Below are positions 1 through 9,000 of a stretch of 13,498 nt of DNA, in pieces. A program made the translations under genes and the position numbers. A model generated the notes under the pieces. That model saw nothing but the letters and a program-made list of their open reading frames with translations, was not told the DNA's origin and searched no databases. Source of the DNA: an uncultured Ignavibacteria bacterium (GTDB lineage Bacteria; Bacteroidota; Ignavibacteria; SZUA-365); the NCBI GenBank assembly GCA_913060595.1, contig CAJXSA010000061.1:1-13498 (forward strand), written 5' to 3'. How positions within the stretch are numbered: the stretch's first letter is position 1; every line of letters starts with the position of its first letter.

Positions 1-1104
1 ATTCAGCGTGCCACCCGCAAAGGCGATTATATCTGGGTGCACGATTACCACCTGATCAACGTCGGCCTGGAACTGCGGGCGCTGGACGTGCGGTCCCCGC
101 TCGGCTTCTTTCTCCACATCCCCTTTCCGCCGCCGGACATCTTCATGAAAATGCCGTGGCGGTTCAGCATTCTGCACGCCCTGCTCAGCTATGACCTGGT
201 AGGTTTTCAAACCATGCGCGACAAGCGCAATTTCATCCAGTGTGTCCGGCTGCTGCTCAAGGACATCCCCGTGCGCAATGCCGGCGGATTTCACATTTGC
301 AGCACTGAACAGCGGGACGTGCGCATCGGCGTCTTTCCCATCAGCATCGACCACGAGGAATTCGAGCGCCGCGCGCGCAGCCAGGAAGTCTCCGAGGCGG
401 CCTGGTACATACACGAAGACCTGCCGCATCAGCAGATCGTCCTGGGCATAGACCGCCTCGATTACACGAAAGGAATCCCGTACCGCCTGCAGGCCTTCCG
501 CAACGCCCTGCGCCGTTTCCCCGAACTGCGGGAGAGCATGACGCTGGTGCAGGTCGTGGTCCCGAGCCGCACCGACATCCCGAAGTACCATGACCTCAAA
601 GTGGAAATCGAGCGCATGGTCAGCGAAATAAACGGGGAATTCACACGCTCGGGCTGGGTGCCCATTCACTACATTTTCAGGCACCTGACGCGCACGGAAC
701 TGCTGGCATATTACCGCACCGCGGAGATTGCGCTGATCACCCCGATCAAGGACGGCATGAACCTCGTGGCCAAGGAATACAGCGCCTGCAACATCGAGGA
801 AAACGGCGTGCTCATACTCAGTGAGTTCGCCGGCGCCGCGGCGCAGCTGCACAGGCACGCTCTGCTGGTCAATCCGTACGACGTCGAAGGTGTGGCCGAA
901 ACGCTGCGCGACGCCTTCACGATGAACTACGACGAGCGCGGCAAGCGCATGCGCCAGCTGCGCGCAACGGTCCGTCGCTATGACATCTATCGCTGGGTCG
1001 AGTCCTTCCTCGACGCCGCGTTTTCCCGTCACCTGCACGACTACCCCGTGATCGCGGAGTACATACCCCCGGAGGACGAGGACGATTTCGGCACCTCGGT
1101 CTGA
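1..1104 (+). CDS. otsA: Trehalose-6-phosphate synthase (GT20), 5'-truncated by the window edge
   Basis: Retaining GT-B glycosyltransferase that joins a nucleotide-activated glucose to glucose-6-phosphate, making trehalose-6-phosphate in the cytoplasm for stress protection. The frame is open from base 1: the first codons read IQRATRKGDYIW and run into VHDYHL, so the GTG at 37 is an internal Val and the true start lies upstream. About 367 residues are visible, lacking roughly the first 100 of a typical ~470-residue family member. Family marks in order are WVHDYHL (acceptor-site Asp), FLHIPFP (His), SYDLVGFQT, GIDRLDYTKGI (the Arg/Lys pair that binds the donor phosphates, bases ~454-471), and DGMNLVAKEY near base 751 (Asp/Glu of the donor site). 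The C-terminus is acidic (PPEDEDDF). No otsB phosphatase is fused at the C-terminus or found nearby in the window. dapF follows on the same strand after 107 bases. Alternative: the related GT20 glucosylglycerol-phosphate synthase, which these motifs cannot fully exclude. Confidence 0.93.
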   Translation: MQRATRKGDYIWVHDYHLINVGLELRALDVRSPLGFFLHIPFPPPDIFMKMPWRFSILHALLSYDLVGFQTMRDKRNFIQCVRLLLKDIPVRNAGGFHICSTEQRDVRIGVFPISIDHEEFERRARSQEVSEAAWYIHEDLPHQQIVLGIDRLDYTKGIPYRLQAFRNALRRFPELRESMTLVQVVVPSRTDIPKYHDLKVEIERMVSEINGEFTRSGWVPIHYIFRHLTRTELLAYYRTAEIALITPIKDGMNLVAKEYSACNIEENGVLILSEFAGAAAQLHRHALLVNPYDVEGVAETLRDAFTMNYDERGKRMRQLRATVRRYDIYRWVESFLDAAFSRHLHDYPVIAEYIPPEDEDDFGTSV

Positions 1105-1147
1105 AATCCCGATTCCGCCCTGCCGCATTCCCAGGTACGGTCTCGCA

Positions 1148-1182
1148 CTGCCACGCAGTCGGGACCGTTCCCGTTGTGGCAG
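1148..1182 (+). other. Two-tier hairpin between otsA and dapF
   Basis: The outer stem CTGCCAC (1148-1154) pairs perfectly with GTGGCAG (1176-1182). An inner stem CGGGA (1160-1164) pairs with TCCCG (1169-1173) around a CCGT loop. There is no T-run directly after it; a short TTTTT lies 20 bases on at 1202-1206, just before the dapF start. It could be a weak terminator or attenuator, an mRNA-stabilising element, or chance in GC-rich DNA. The function is not established. Confidence 0.3.
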
Positions 1183-1211
1183 GTGAGTGACGAAAGCTCT
1201 ATTTTTGGGAC

Positions 1212-2081
1212 ATGATACACACGATACACTTCACCAAGGCGGAAGGTGCCCAGAACGATTTCGTCATCGTCGACGACCGTGAAGGACGGTTCGACGAGGC
1301 TGTGCGACAGAAATTCGCCGTATGGTCCGCGCACCGCCGCAAGGGCGTCGGATCCGACGGCTGCATATTCATCGACCGCTCCGACACCCATGACTTCATG
1401 ATGTCGTTCTACAATCCCGACGGCAGCGTCGGCAGCATGTGCGGAAACGGGGGACGCTGCGCCGCCCTCTTCGCCCTGCAGAACGGAATCGCCGGCGAGG
1501 ACATGCGCTTCGACGTCCTGAAGCGGAGCTACCGCGCGCAGGTCGACGGCAGTATCGTGCGCCTTTCTTTCCCGCCACCGGAACGCATCGAGCATGGCAT
1601 CATGCTCGATGTTGCAGACATGTCCTGTGAAGTGGATTTCATCGATACCGGCGCACCGCATGTGCTGGTGTTCACCGATGCGCTCCCCGCAGCCCTGCGC
1701 AGCGCGCTCGCGGATGTCGACATGACGCATGTGGGCCGCCTCCTTCGCCATCACCCGCACTTCGCTCCCCGGGGCACGAACGTCAACGTGCTCGAACGCG
1801 GCGAAGACGGGATCATCGCCATTCGCACCTTCGAGAAGGGGGTGGAAGCGGAAACCGAAGCCTGCGGCACCGGGACGCTTGCGGCCGGAATGAGTGCGCA
1901 TCTCCGCCTGGGTATCGATCCTCCCGTCCGCCTGCGGACACACGGCGGTGACCTCCTCACCGTGCATTTCTCCCCGGGCGCGGTGCCGGAAACGGATCCG
2001 CTCTACTTTGCGGCAGACCTGGTGCTGGAGGGACCCGCACACCTGGTCTTCGAAGGCTGCGCTGCGCTCTCCAGCGACTGA
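1212..2081 (+). CDS. dapF: Diaminopimelate epimerase
   Basis: PLP-independent racemase that converts LL-diaminopimelate to meso-diaminopimelate in the cytoplasm, for lysine and peptidoglycan synthesis. The 289-residue protein has the usual length and the two pseudo-symmetric halves. Each half carries one catalytic cysteine of the thiol/thiolate pair: Cys77 in MCGNGGRC and Cys218 in EACGTGTLA. The substrate-binding segment YNPDGS (67-72) precedes the first cysteine, and GTNVNV (188-193) and the Glu-Thr-Glu stretch before Cys218 also fit the family. The ATG at 1212 is chosen because the family begins a few residues before the F-x-K-x-x-G-x-x-N-D-F segment, seen here as FTKAEGAQNDF; the Shine-Dalgarno is weak (only TTGGGAC nearby). 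It follows otsA on the same strand, and its stop lies 7 bases from the stop of the convergent GH13 gene, so the two transcripts probably overlap at their 3' ends. Confidence 0.97.
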   Translation: MIHTIHFTKAEGAQNDFVIVDDREGRFDEAVRQKFAVWSAHRRKGVGSDGCIFIDRSDTHDFMMSFYNPDGSVGSMCGNGGRCAALFALQNGIAGEDMRFDVLKRSYRAQVDGSIVRLSFPPPERIEHGIMLDVADMSCEVDFIDTGAPHVLVFTDALPAALRSALADVDMTHVGRLLRHHPHFAPRGTNVNVLERGEDGIIAIRTFEKGVEAETEACGTGTLAAGMSAHLRLGIDPPVRLRTHGGDLLTVHFSPGAVPETDPLYFAADLVLEGPAHLVFEGCAALSSD

Positions 2082-2088
2082 CCGCTCG

Positions 2089-3918
2089 CTATTCCAGGAC
2101 CGCAAATCCCCACGGCGCCAGCCGAAGGGATGCACCCTCTTCCCGCTCGAAGACGAACCCGCTTGACAGCAGCACCTTGCCGCTGCATTGTGCGGGCAGA
2201 TCGACCGCCACCGCGACCTCTTCATCCGACAGATTGACGAGGACCACCACGCAGGAATCGTCCAGCGTGCGTGCATACGCCGCCACCGCGTCGGCGGCGC
2301 TCGTCTCCAGCACTGCGTAATCCCCGCGGCGCAGAACCGTGTGTGAGGCACGGAGCGTGTTGAGCCGCCGGTACAGCGGGCGGAACCCCTCTCTGTCTTC
2401 CCAGTCCACTTCGACATCGTCGAAAAGCTCGAGTTCCCGGTCGCTGCCCGTTTCCTGTCCGTTGTAGATCAGGGGAATACCGGGCAGAAGGTGCACGAGC
2501 ACTGCGCACGCGCGCGCTTCCTCCTCTCCGAACAGTTCGACCGGCGGACCGTCTTCCTTGTTCTTGTCGTGATTCGTGGTAAAACGCATGCGCAGCGCCC
2601 CCTGCGGATAGCGATATTGCTCTCGCTGCATCGCGATCGCTATCTGTGCGGCGGGAAAATCGCCCTCCACCATGAATGTGAGGATATCATACGTGTTCCA
2701 CGCGTAGGTGATATCGAACGCATCGATATGCAGCTGCGGATCCGCCCCTTCGGCCAGCATCATCACGGGCCTGACGGCGCGCAGCGCCGCGATCGCATCC
2801 ACCCAGAAGTCGTGCGGGACGAGTTCCGCCACGTCGCAGCGGAAACCGTCGATGCCGATATCGCGCACCCAGTACAGCATCATTTCCCGCATGTATTCCC
2901 GCACCGCGGGATTTGCATAGTCCAGTGCGGCGACGTCCCACCAGCCGGGATTCGGCGGAATGATTTCCCCTGCGCTGTTCCGGCGATACCAGTCGGGGTG
3001 CTCGTCGATAAGGGCATTGTCCCACGCGGTGTGATTGGCCACGAGATCGATGATCAGGCGCATGCCGAAGGCATGTGTCCGTGCGAGCAGGGAGCGGAAA
3101 TCCTCCATCGTGCCGAATTCCGGGTTGATGCCGTAATAATCCCGGACGGCATACGGACTCCCGAGCGATCCTTTGCGCCTCTCCTCACCGATGGGATGGA
3201 TCGGCATCAGCCAGAGCACTGTGACACCGAGTTCCTTCAGCTCCGGCAGCCGCCGCTCAATTTCCCTGAAGCTGCCCTCCGCGGAGAAGGCGCGCGGGAA
3301 GATTTCGTATATGACCGCGTCACGCACCCAGTCCGGACTGTCGACCGGCTGCAGTTCGAAAAGGCGCGAACGCAGCAATTCCTCCTCCGCCGTGAACGTG
3401 CGCACCGTGACATCCTGCATAATACCGCCCGGACCGGCGAGATCCTGGATGCGGACGGCCAGCACGTTGCCCTTCCGCTTCACGACGTCGGTGATTTCGA
3501 AGAAGAACCGCTGGTTATAACCGACATGCGATCCGATGCGCGTCCCGTTCAGCCAGATATCCGCGTTGTCGTCGACGGCGTCGAAGACAATGGCGAGACG
3601 GCCTGCGACACTGTCCGGAAGATCGAAGTCGCGGACATACCACGCATAGCCGTCGTAGGAGACCAGATCACCCAGCTGATCCCAGGAACCGGGCACGCGG
3701 AGGGTGTCCCATTCATCCGCAGACGGGAGCGCGGCGTACCAGCCTTCGTCGACGCCGCGCTCGTGCGGATCCGTGCGGAAATGCCAGCTGCCATTGAGGA
3801 AAATCTGTGTGTACTGCATGCCTGTTGTCCCTCCCGTCCCATCCTGGCCCCTGAGTCCGCCGACACATGTCAGCAAAACCGTCAGGAGCATGGCGTGGAA
3901 AACAGCAACCCTGCGCAT
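2089..3918 (-). CDS. Secreted GH13 alpha-glycosidase with GH2-type N-terminal domain
   Basis: Predicted exported alpha-glucan hydrolase (609 aa). Residues 1-25 form a Sec signal peptide (Arg-Arg, a hydrophobic core, then GLRGQ). Cys18 is preceded by LLT, a poor lipobox, so signal peptidase I cleavage is more likely. Residues ~38-175 look like the sugar-binding jelly roll of GH2 enzymes (LNGSWHFR, VPGSWD, YAWYVRDF, DNADIWLNGTRIGSHVGYN). Residues ~198-530 are the GH13 (beta/alpha)8 barrel with all four classic regions: DLVANH (291-296), GFRCDVAEL with nucleophile Asp362, MLAEG with acid/base Glu390, and TTNHD with Asp451. The last ~70 residues are a short all-beta C-domain. Glycosidase activity is well supported; specificity (amylase, maltodextrinase, cyclodextrinase) is not readable. 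Start at 3918 is set by AAGGAA six bases upstream and by the signal peptide; further in-frame extension would run into the upstream gene. Last gene of the pfk-IYD-GH13 block. Confidence 0.9.
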   Translation of the reverse strand: MRRVAVFHAMLLTVLLTCVGGLRGQDGTGGTTGMQYTQIFLNGSWHFRTDPHERGVDEGWYAALPSADEWDTLRVPGSWDQLGDLVSYDGYAWYVRDFDLPDSVAGRLAIVFDAVDDNADIWLNGTRIGSHVGYNQRFFFEITDVVKRKGNVLAVRIQDLAGPGGIMQDVTVRTFTAEEELLRSRLFELQPVDSPDWVRDAVIYEIFPRAFSAEGSFREIERRLPELKELGVTVLWLMPIHPIGEERRKGSLGSPYAVRDYYGINPEFGTMEDFRSLLARTHAFGMRLIIDLVANHTAWDNALIDEHPDWYRRNSAGEIIPPNPGWWDVAALDYANPAVREYMREMMLYWVRDIGIDGFRCDVAELVPHDFWVDAIAALRAVRPVMMLAEGADPQLHIDAFDITYAWNTYDILTFMVEGDFPAAQIAIAMQREQYRYPQGALRMRFTTNHDKNKEDGPPVELFGEEEARACAVLVHLLPGIPLIYNGQETGSDRELELFDDVEVDWEDREGFRPLYRRLNTLRASHTVLRRGDYAVLETSAADAVAAYARTLDDSCVVVLVNLSDEEVAVAVDLPAQCSGKVLLSSGFVFEREEGASLRLAPWGFAVLE

Positions 3919-3924
3919 GGAAAA

Positions 3925-3930
3925 TTCCTT
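3925..3930 (-). promoter_or_regulatory. Ribosome binding site that sets the GH13 start
   Basis: AAGGAA on the minus strand lies six bases before the ATG at 3918. The alternative in-frame ATG at 3933 has no purine-rich sequence upstream, and the AAGGAA falls inside its first codons. This decides in favour of the shorter protein beginning MRRVAV, which also gives a well-formed signal peptide. Confidence 0.6.
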
Positions 3931-3970
3931 CATGAAAAATGGTGTAACGACGTGACCGACGGAATGACGC

Positions 3971-4654
3971 TCAGGGAACGTGCAGGAGGATATCTTCGAG
4001 GGCTTTTTTCTCGATATCCGGGACGCGCGCATTCTCCGCCGGGTAGCCGACCGGCAGAAGAACGAAAGGTTTTTCATTCCGCGGTCGTCCGAGGATGCGG
4101 TTGAGAAAGCCCATGGGATTGGGCGTATGCGTGAGCGTCGCGAGTCCCGCCTGATGCAGGGCGGCGATGAGAAAGCCCACAGCGATGCCGACGGATTCGG
4201 TGACATAATAATGTTTCTGCCGCCGCGTTTTCTCGCCCGTTCCATCCGCGGGCACGTCCGCGTAGTTGATCTGAAAGACCACGATGAGGCAGGGGACAGT
4301 TTCGAGAAATTCCTTGTGCCAGTCTGTTCCCAGCGGCGCGAGAGCGTCCTTCCACTCGTCGGGAAAGCGTCGTTCATAGTTCTCGCGCTCTTCTTCCTCT
4401 GCAGCCTCGCGGATGGCGCGCTTGATCTCGGGATTGGATACCACGACGAAACGCCATGGCTGCTGATTCGCTCCCGACGGCGCGCTCCCCGCCGTGCGCA
4501 CGCATGTTTCGATCACATCGAAGGGAACCGGCAGGTCGGAGAACGCGCGCACCGAGCGGCGCGTGCGCATGCGCTCGTAGAACTGCAGTGCCTGCGCGCG
4601 CTGGCGCGCAGGGCTGAGATGTTCGAAATCGAGGGGACGGGACGCGTCGTTCAT
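3971..4654 (-). CDS. Iodotyrosine-deiodinase-like FMN nitroreductase-fold protein
   Basis: FMN-dependent oxidoreductase of the nitroreductase superfamily, 227 aa, probably cytoplasmic. FMN-phosphate residues are visible in TRRSVR (31-36) and APSGANQQPW (58-67). The rest resembles iodotyrosine deiodinase (IYD) more than generic nitroreductases: a Glu-rich lid helix with Glu89 and Tyr93, then Lys114 in DWHKEF. Their spacing (Glu, +4 Tyr, +21 Lys) equals the Glu157/Tyr161/Lys182 set that binds the amino-acid part of halotyrosine in human IYD, as I recall that sequence. Thr177 before Pro178 matches the Thr that hydrogen-bonds flavin N5 in IYD, and LGRPRNEKPFVLLPVGYP (188-205) also fits. Reductive dehalogenation of halotyrosines is therefore plausible, but the physiological substrate in bacteria is unclear. 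No membrane anchor is present, unlike animal IYD. AAAGGAA four bases before the ATG supports the start. It lies between pfk (32 bases upstream) and GH13 (52 bases downstream), a probable operon. Confidence 0.85.
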   Translation of the reverse strand: MNDASRPLDFEHLSPARQRAQALQFYERMRTRRSVRAFSDLPVPFDVIETCVRTAGSAPSGANQQPWRFVVVSNPEIKRAIREAAEEEERENYERRFPDEWKDALAPLGTDWHKEFLETVPCLIVVFQINYADVPADGTGEKTRRQKHYYVTESVGIAVGFLIAALHQAGLATLTHTPNPMGFLNRILGRPRNEKPFVLLPVGYPAENARVPDIEKKALEDILLHVP

Positions 4655-4686
4655 ATCATTCCTTTCTGTCGCTTTTCCGTTTCGCG

Positions 4687-5841
<1,155 letters not shown>

Positions 5842-5882
5842 AGAAGTACTGTCCGGTTGAATCGTACACAATGACTGTCTAT

Positions 5883-5912
5883 AATGTACAATGCTTTCCA
5901 ATCCTGAGCCAA
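5883..5912 (-). promoter_or_regulatory. Candidate sigma70-like promoter for the pfk block
   Basis: On the minus strand TTGGCT (5907-5912) and TACATT (5883-5888) are separated by 18 bases; each matches the E. coli-type consensus at 4 of 6 positions. Transcription would begin near 5876, about 35 bases before the pfk ATG at 5841. It sits in the AT-richer part of the divergent intergenic region. Bacteroidota promoters differ from this consensus, so the call is tentative. Confidence 0.3.
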
Positions 5913-5993
5913 ATCAGCTGCGGCCCCGCTGCCGGACACTGTTTCAAATGTGGCGAAGCGCAGTTAGATTGCGGCACTGAAATTCTGATGACC

Positions 5994-6000
5994 GAGAGGA
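5994..6000 (+). promoter_or_regulatory. Ribosome binding site of the antiporter-DUF389 gene
   Basis: GAGAGGA ends four bases before the ATG at 6005. A second ATG at 6001, directly abutting the site and out of frame (ATGAATGA), opens a frame that only shadows the real gene. The spacing and the hydrophobic N-terminus it yields both favour 6005. Confidence 0.6.
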
Positions 6001-6004
6001 ATGA

Positions 6005-9000
6005 ATGAACGTTCCCATCTTCTTCGCCCTCATAGGCGGTATCATACTGATCGGGTTCCTTGCGAACCTGCTGTTCAAACTCACGAAAATACCCAGCGTG
6101 CTGCTGCTGATGGCCATCGGCGTATTCCTCGGACCAGTAACAGGCTGGCTCGCGTCGGATCAGCTGGTGAACATCGCACCGTATTTCGGAACGATGGCGC
6201 TGCTGATCATTCTTTTCGAGGGCGGACTCGAACTCGACATCATGACTGTCGTGCGGCAGGCACCGAAAGCGACGGTTCTGGCCGTCGGTGTGTTCGTGCT
6301 GAGTGTCGTGCTCGTCATGCTGTTCGGCATCTACGTCATGGAGATGACGACGCTCAACGCGTTGCTCCTCGCGGCGGTGCTGGGTGCAACCAGTCCGGCG
6401 ATCTGCATCCCGGTGGTGCAGGGACTGAGCGTGCGCGACGAGATCAAGACCATCGTCAAGCTCGAATCGGCGCTGGGTGACGTCCTGCTCATCGTGTCCG
6501 TCCTGCTCATGGTCAATTTCGATCCGGCGGGCAACCAGAGCGTCTGGAGCATCATCCTCAGTTTCATCACCTCGTTCGGCGTCGCCTTCGTCGTGGCGTC
6601 CGTCGCCGGCGTGCTCTGGTCACGCCTCATCGCGTGGATGGGGAAGGAACCGCTGGCGTACATGCTGACGCTGGGCTTCATGTTCCTGCTCTATTTCATC
6701 GTGGAGGAGATGCACGGCAGCGCGGCCATCGCTGTGCTCATGTTCGGCCTGGTGCTCGAGAACATGGAAGTCATGACCGACCGCATTGGGGATCGCCTCC
6801 GCAACCTGTTCGGCATCGACATCAAGTCAGAGAAGTTCATTCTCAATCAGTTCATCAAGAACATCACCGAAGAGCTGTCCTTTCTCCTGCGCACGTTCTT
6901 CTTCGTGTACCTGGGCATGCTGCTCGACTTCAACGAACTCACCTGGACCATCGGCCTGTTCATTCTCGGAATGACCGGCCTGCTGCTCGTGAGCCGCTGG
7001 GGCCTGATGCAGGGATTCCGTCGCATCGGACGGGATTTCAGCAATGGCGAACTGCAGGTCATCATGGCCATGCTGCCGCGCGGACTCGCAACCGCAGTCA
7101 TGGCGCTCCTCCCGTTCCAGCAGGAGCAGATGGCAGGGACGGAACTGTTCCCGCTGTACGCGTTCGGTGTGATCGTCCTCACCAACCTGTACATGACGGG
7201 AAGCGTGATCTTCGCGGAACGCAGGCTCCGCAGCGAACGACAACGCGGCGAACAACCGCTCGCCGTCGGGTACGGCGGGGAAGTCGAACCTGCCATGCCG
7301 CCGATACAGAGCACGCCTGATGAAGCCGCACAGACGGCCGGCACCCCCGTGGACATGCCGCGTGCGCGTGCAGATGCCGGTGGCACCGCTTCAGGCGCAA
7401 ATGCGGGCGCTTCCGACCGTTCCGCGGGCGGAATGCATCCCGGACACGATGAATTTTCTCCTTTCGATGATCGCGACTCCCACCGTGACGACGATGCGGA
7501 GGAACAAGAGCTGGCGCCACAGAGCTTCACCGACTGGATGGCCCGCCTGTTCGGGGTCCGCATCGGCGACCGGGAGCGCGGCTACCTCGAAGCCTACCGT
7601 GCCGCGCATATCAGCGAACCGCTGTTCTGGGTGCAGGTCATTCTCGCCGCCGCGATCACGACGCTCGGACTCATTCTCAACCAGAGCGCCATCATTATCG
7701 GCGGCGCGCTGATCATGCCCATCATGTTCGTCGTGCTCGCCGGGGGACTCTCCCTCGCATCCGGTGACATATATCTTCTGCTGCGCATCGCGTTCAAAAT
7801 CATCCTCGCGGCGCTGCTCGTCGCGCTGCTGGCCGCCATGCTTTCCGACTTCCTCCCCTTCTCGGAAGTCACGTCGGAAATCGCCGCGCGCACGCGACCG
7901 ACTGTGATCGATTTCCTGATCGCGCTTTTCGGCGGCATGGCGGGAGCCGCGACACTCTCGCGGAAAAATCGCTTCATCCAGTTCCTTCCCGGCGCCATCA
8001 TTTCCATCACGCTGCTCCCGCCGCTCGCCGTCATCGGCTTCGGCTTCGCAAACGGCGTGACCCCTGAAATTATCCGCGGCGGCGCGCTGCTGTTCACCGC
8101 GAACCTGTTCGCCAATATTCTCGGTGCAATGCTGGTCTTTCTCCTCGTCGGCATGCCGAAGGCCGCGGGACTCGAATCCGTCCGCCGCTGGAAAGAGCAG
8201 GAGCTTTCACACCCGGTGATCAGCATGGTGTTCGAAAAGCTTCGACTCAGTCAGCTTGTCGGGCGCACCGGATCGGGGCGTGCACGCATCATTGTCATCG
8301 GCGTCTTTCTCCTCGTGCTGCTCATCCCCCTGCAGTCGGCGCTCAACCAGCTGACCATGGAGCTCCGTGCGCGGCGCGCCATTACCGAGGTGTCGGAATT
8401 CTTCGACGTCCAGTACCGCTCCGCCATCATCAACACATCCTCGCGCATCGAGGAGGATTTGATCGAGGTGAAGCTGCAGGTGGCCACGAACAGCTTCTTC
8501 ACATCCGCCGATATTGCGCGTTTCGAGGAACGCGTCTCCGACAGGACCGGCATTCCCACCCGGCTCGATCTCGTGCAGACGCTGAGCGATATCGGAGAGG
8601 GCAGCACGGTGCGCCGCCTGCTCACACCGTCGACAGCCGTGCAGGGCTCCGCGGGAGCGCGCACCTTCGCCGAAACCATCGGGGATCTGCGCTTCCAGGC
8701 ACAGAGCATACTGCGCAGCCTCCCGCTGACGAGACGGCTCGACATCGTGAGCATGAATGCCGAACTGACGCTCGATACGCTGAGTCCGGCCATCAATTTC
8801 GTCTATCTCTCCGATGAAGCCCTGACAGACGACGCACGCGACATTCTCTCCACGCTGATCGCGGGGAGAATATCGATGCCCGGCAGCAGCATACAGTTCA
8901 GCTGGGTCGATCGCCTGCACGGATTCCGCCTTGACCGCAACGGAACCCTCCTTCCCGGAGACCGCGTGCGACTGCGCGGTCTGCATGCGCAGCTGCAGAA

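Noticed and set aside
1041..2417. Long open frame of 458 codons on - opposite otsA end, dapF and the GH13 end
   Set aside because: It overlaps dapF with both catalytic cysteine motifs intact and shows no family features, so it is an antisense shadow.
3958..3975. Lipoprotein or lipobox reading of the GH13 signal peptide, and a separate promoter for GH13
   Set aside because: The residue before Cys18 is Thr, not Gly/Ala/Ser, and the 52-base gap before the gene shows no promoter-like elements.
2491..4104. Long open frame of 537 codons on + opposite the GH13 and nitroreductase genes
   Set aside because: Antisense shadow in GC-rich DNA. Its translation is rich in Arg, His, Asp and Val with no motif, while the opposite strand has complete GH13 regions.
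3919..4377. Upstream extension of the GH13 frame
   Set aside because: It would cover part of the IYD-like gene in another frame and bury the signal peptide inside the protein. AAGGAA places the start at 3918.
5842..5901. TTG start at 5901 for phosphofructokinase
   Set aside because: It overlaps the probable -10/-35 elements and adds 20 residues with no family counterpart. A faint AGGA precedes it, so it is not impossible.
5942..5970. Possible promoter for the antiporter gene (TTTCAA, 17 bases, TAGATT)
   Set aside because: The -35 matches at only 3 of 6 positions, and a FCB-group promoter need not look like this; too weak to annotate.
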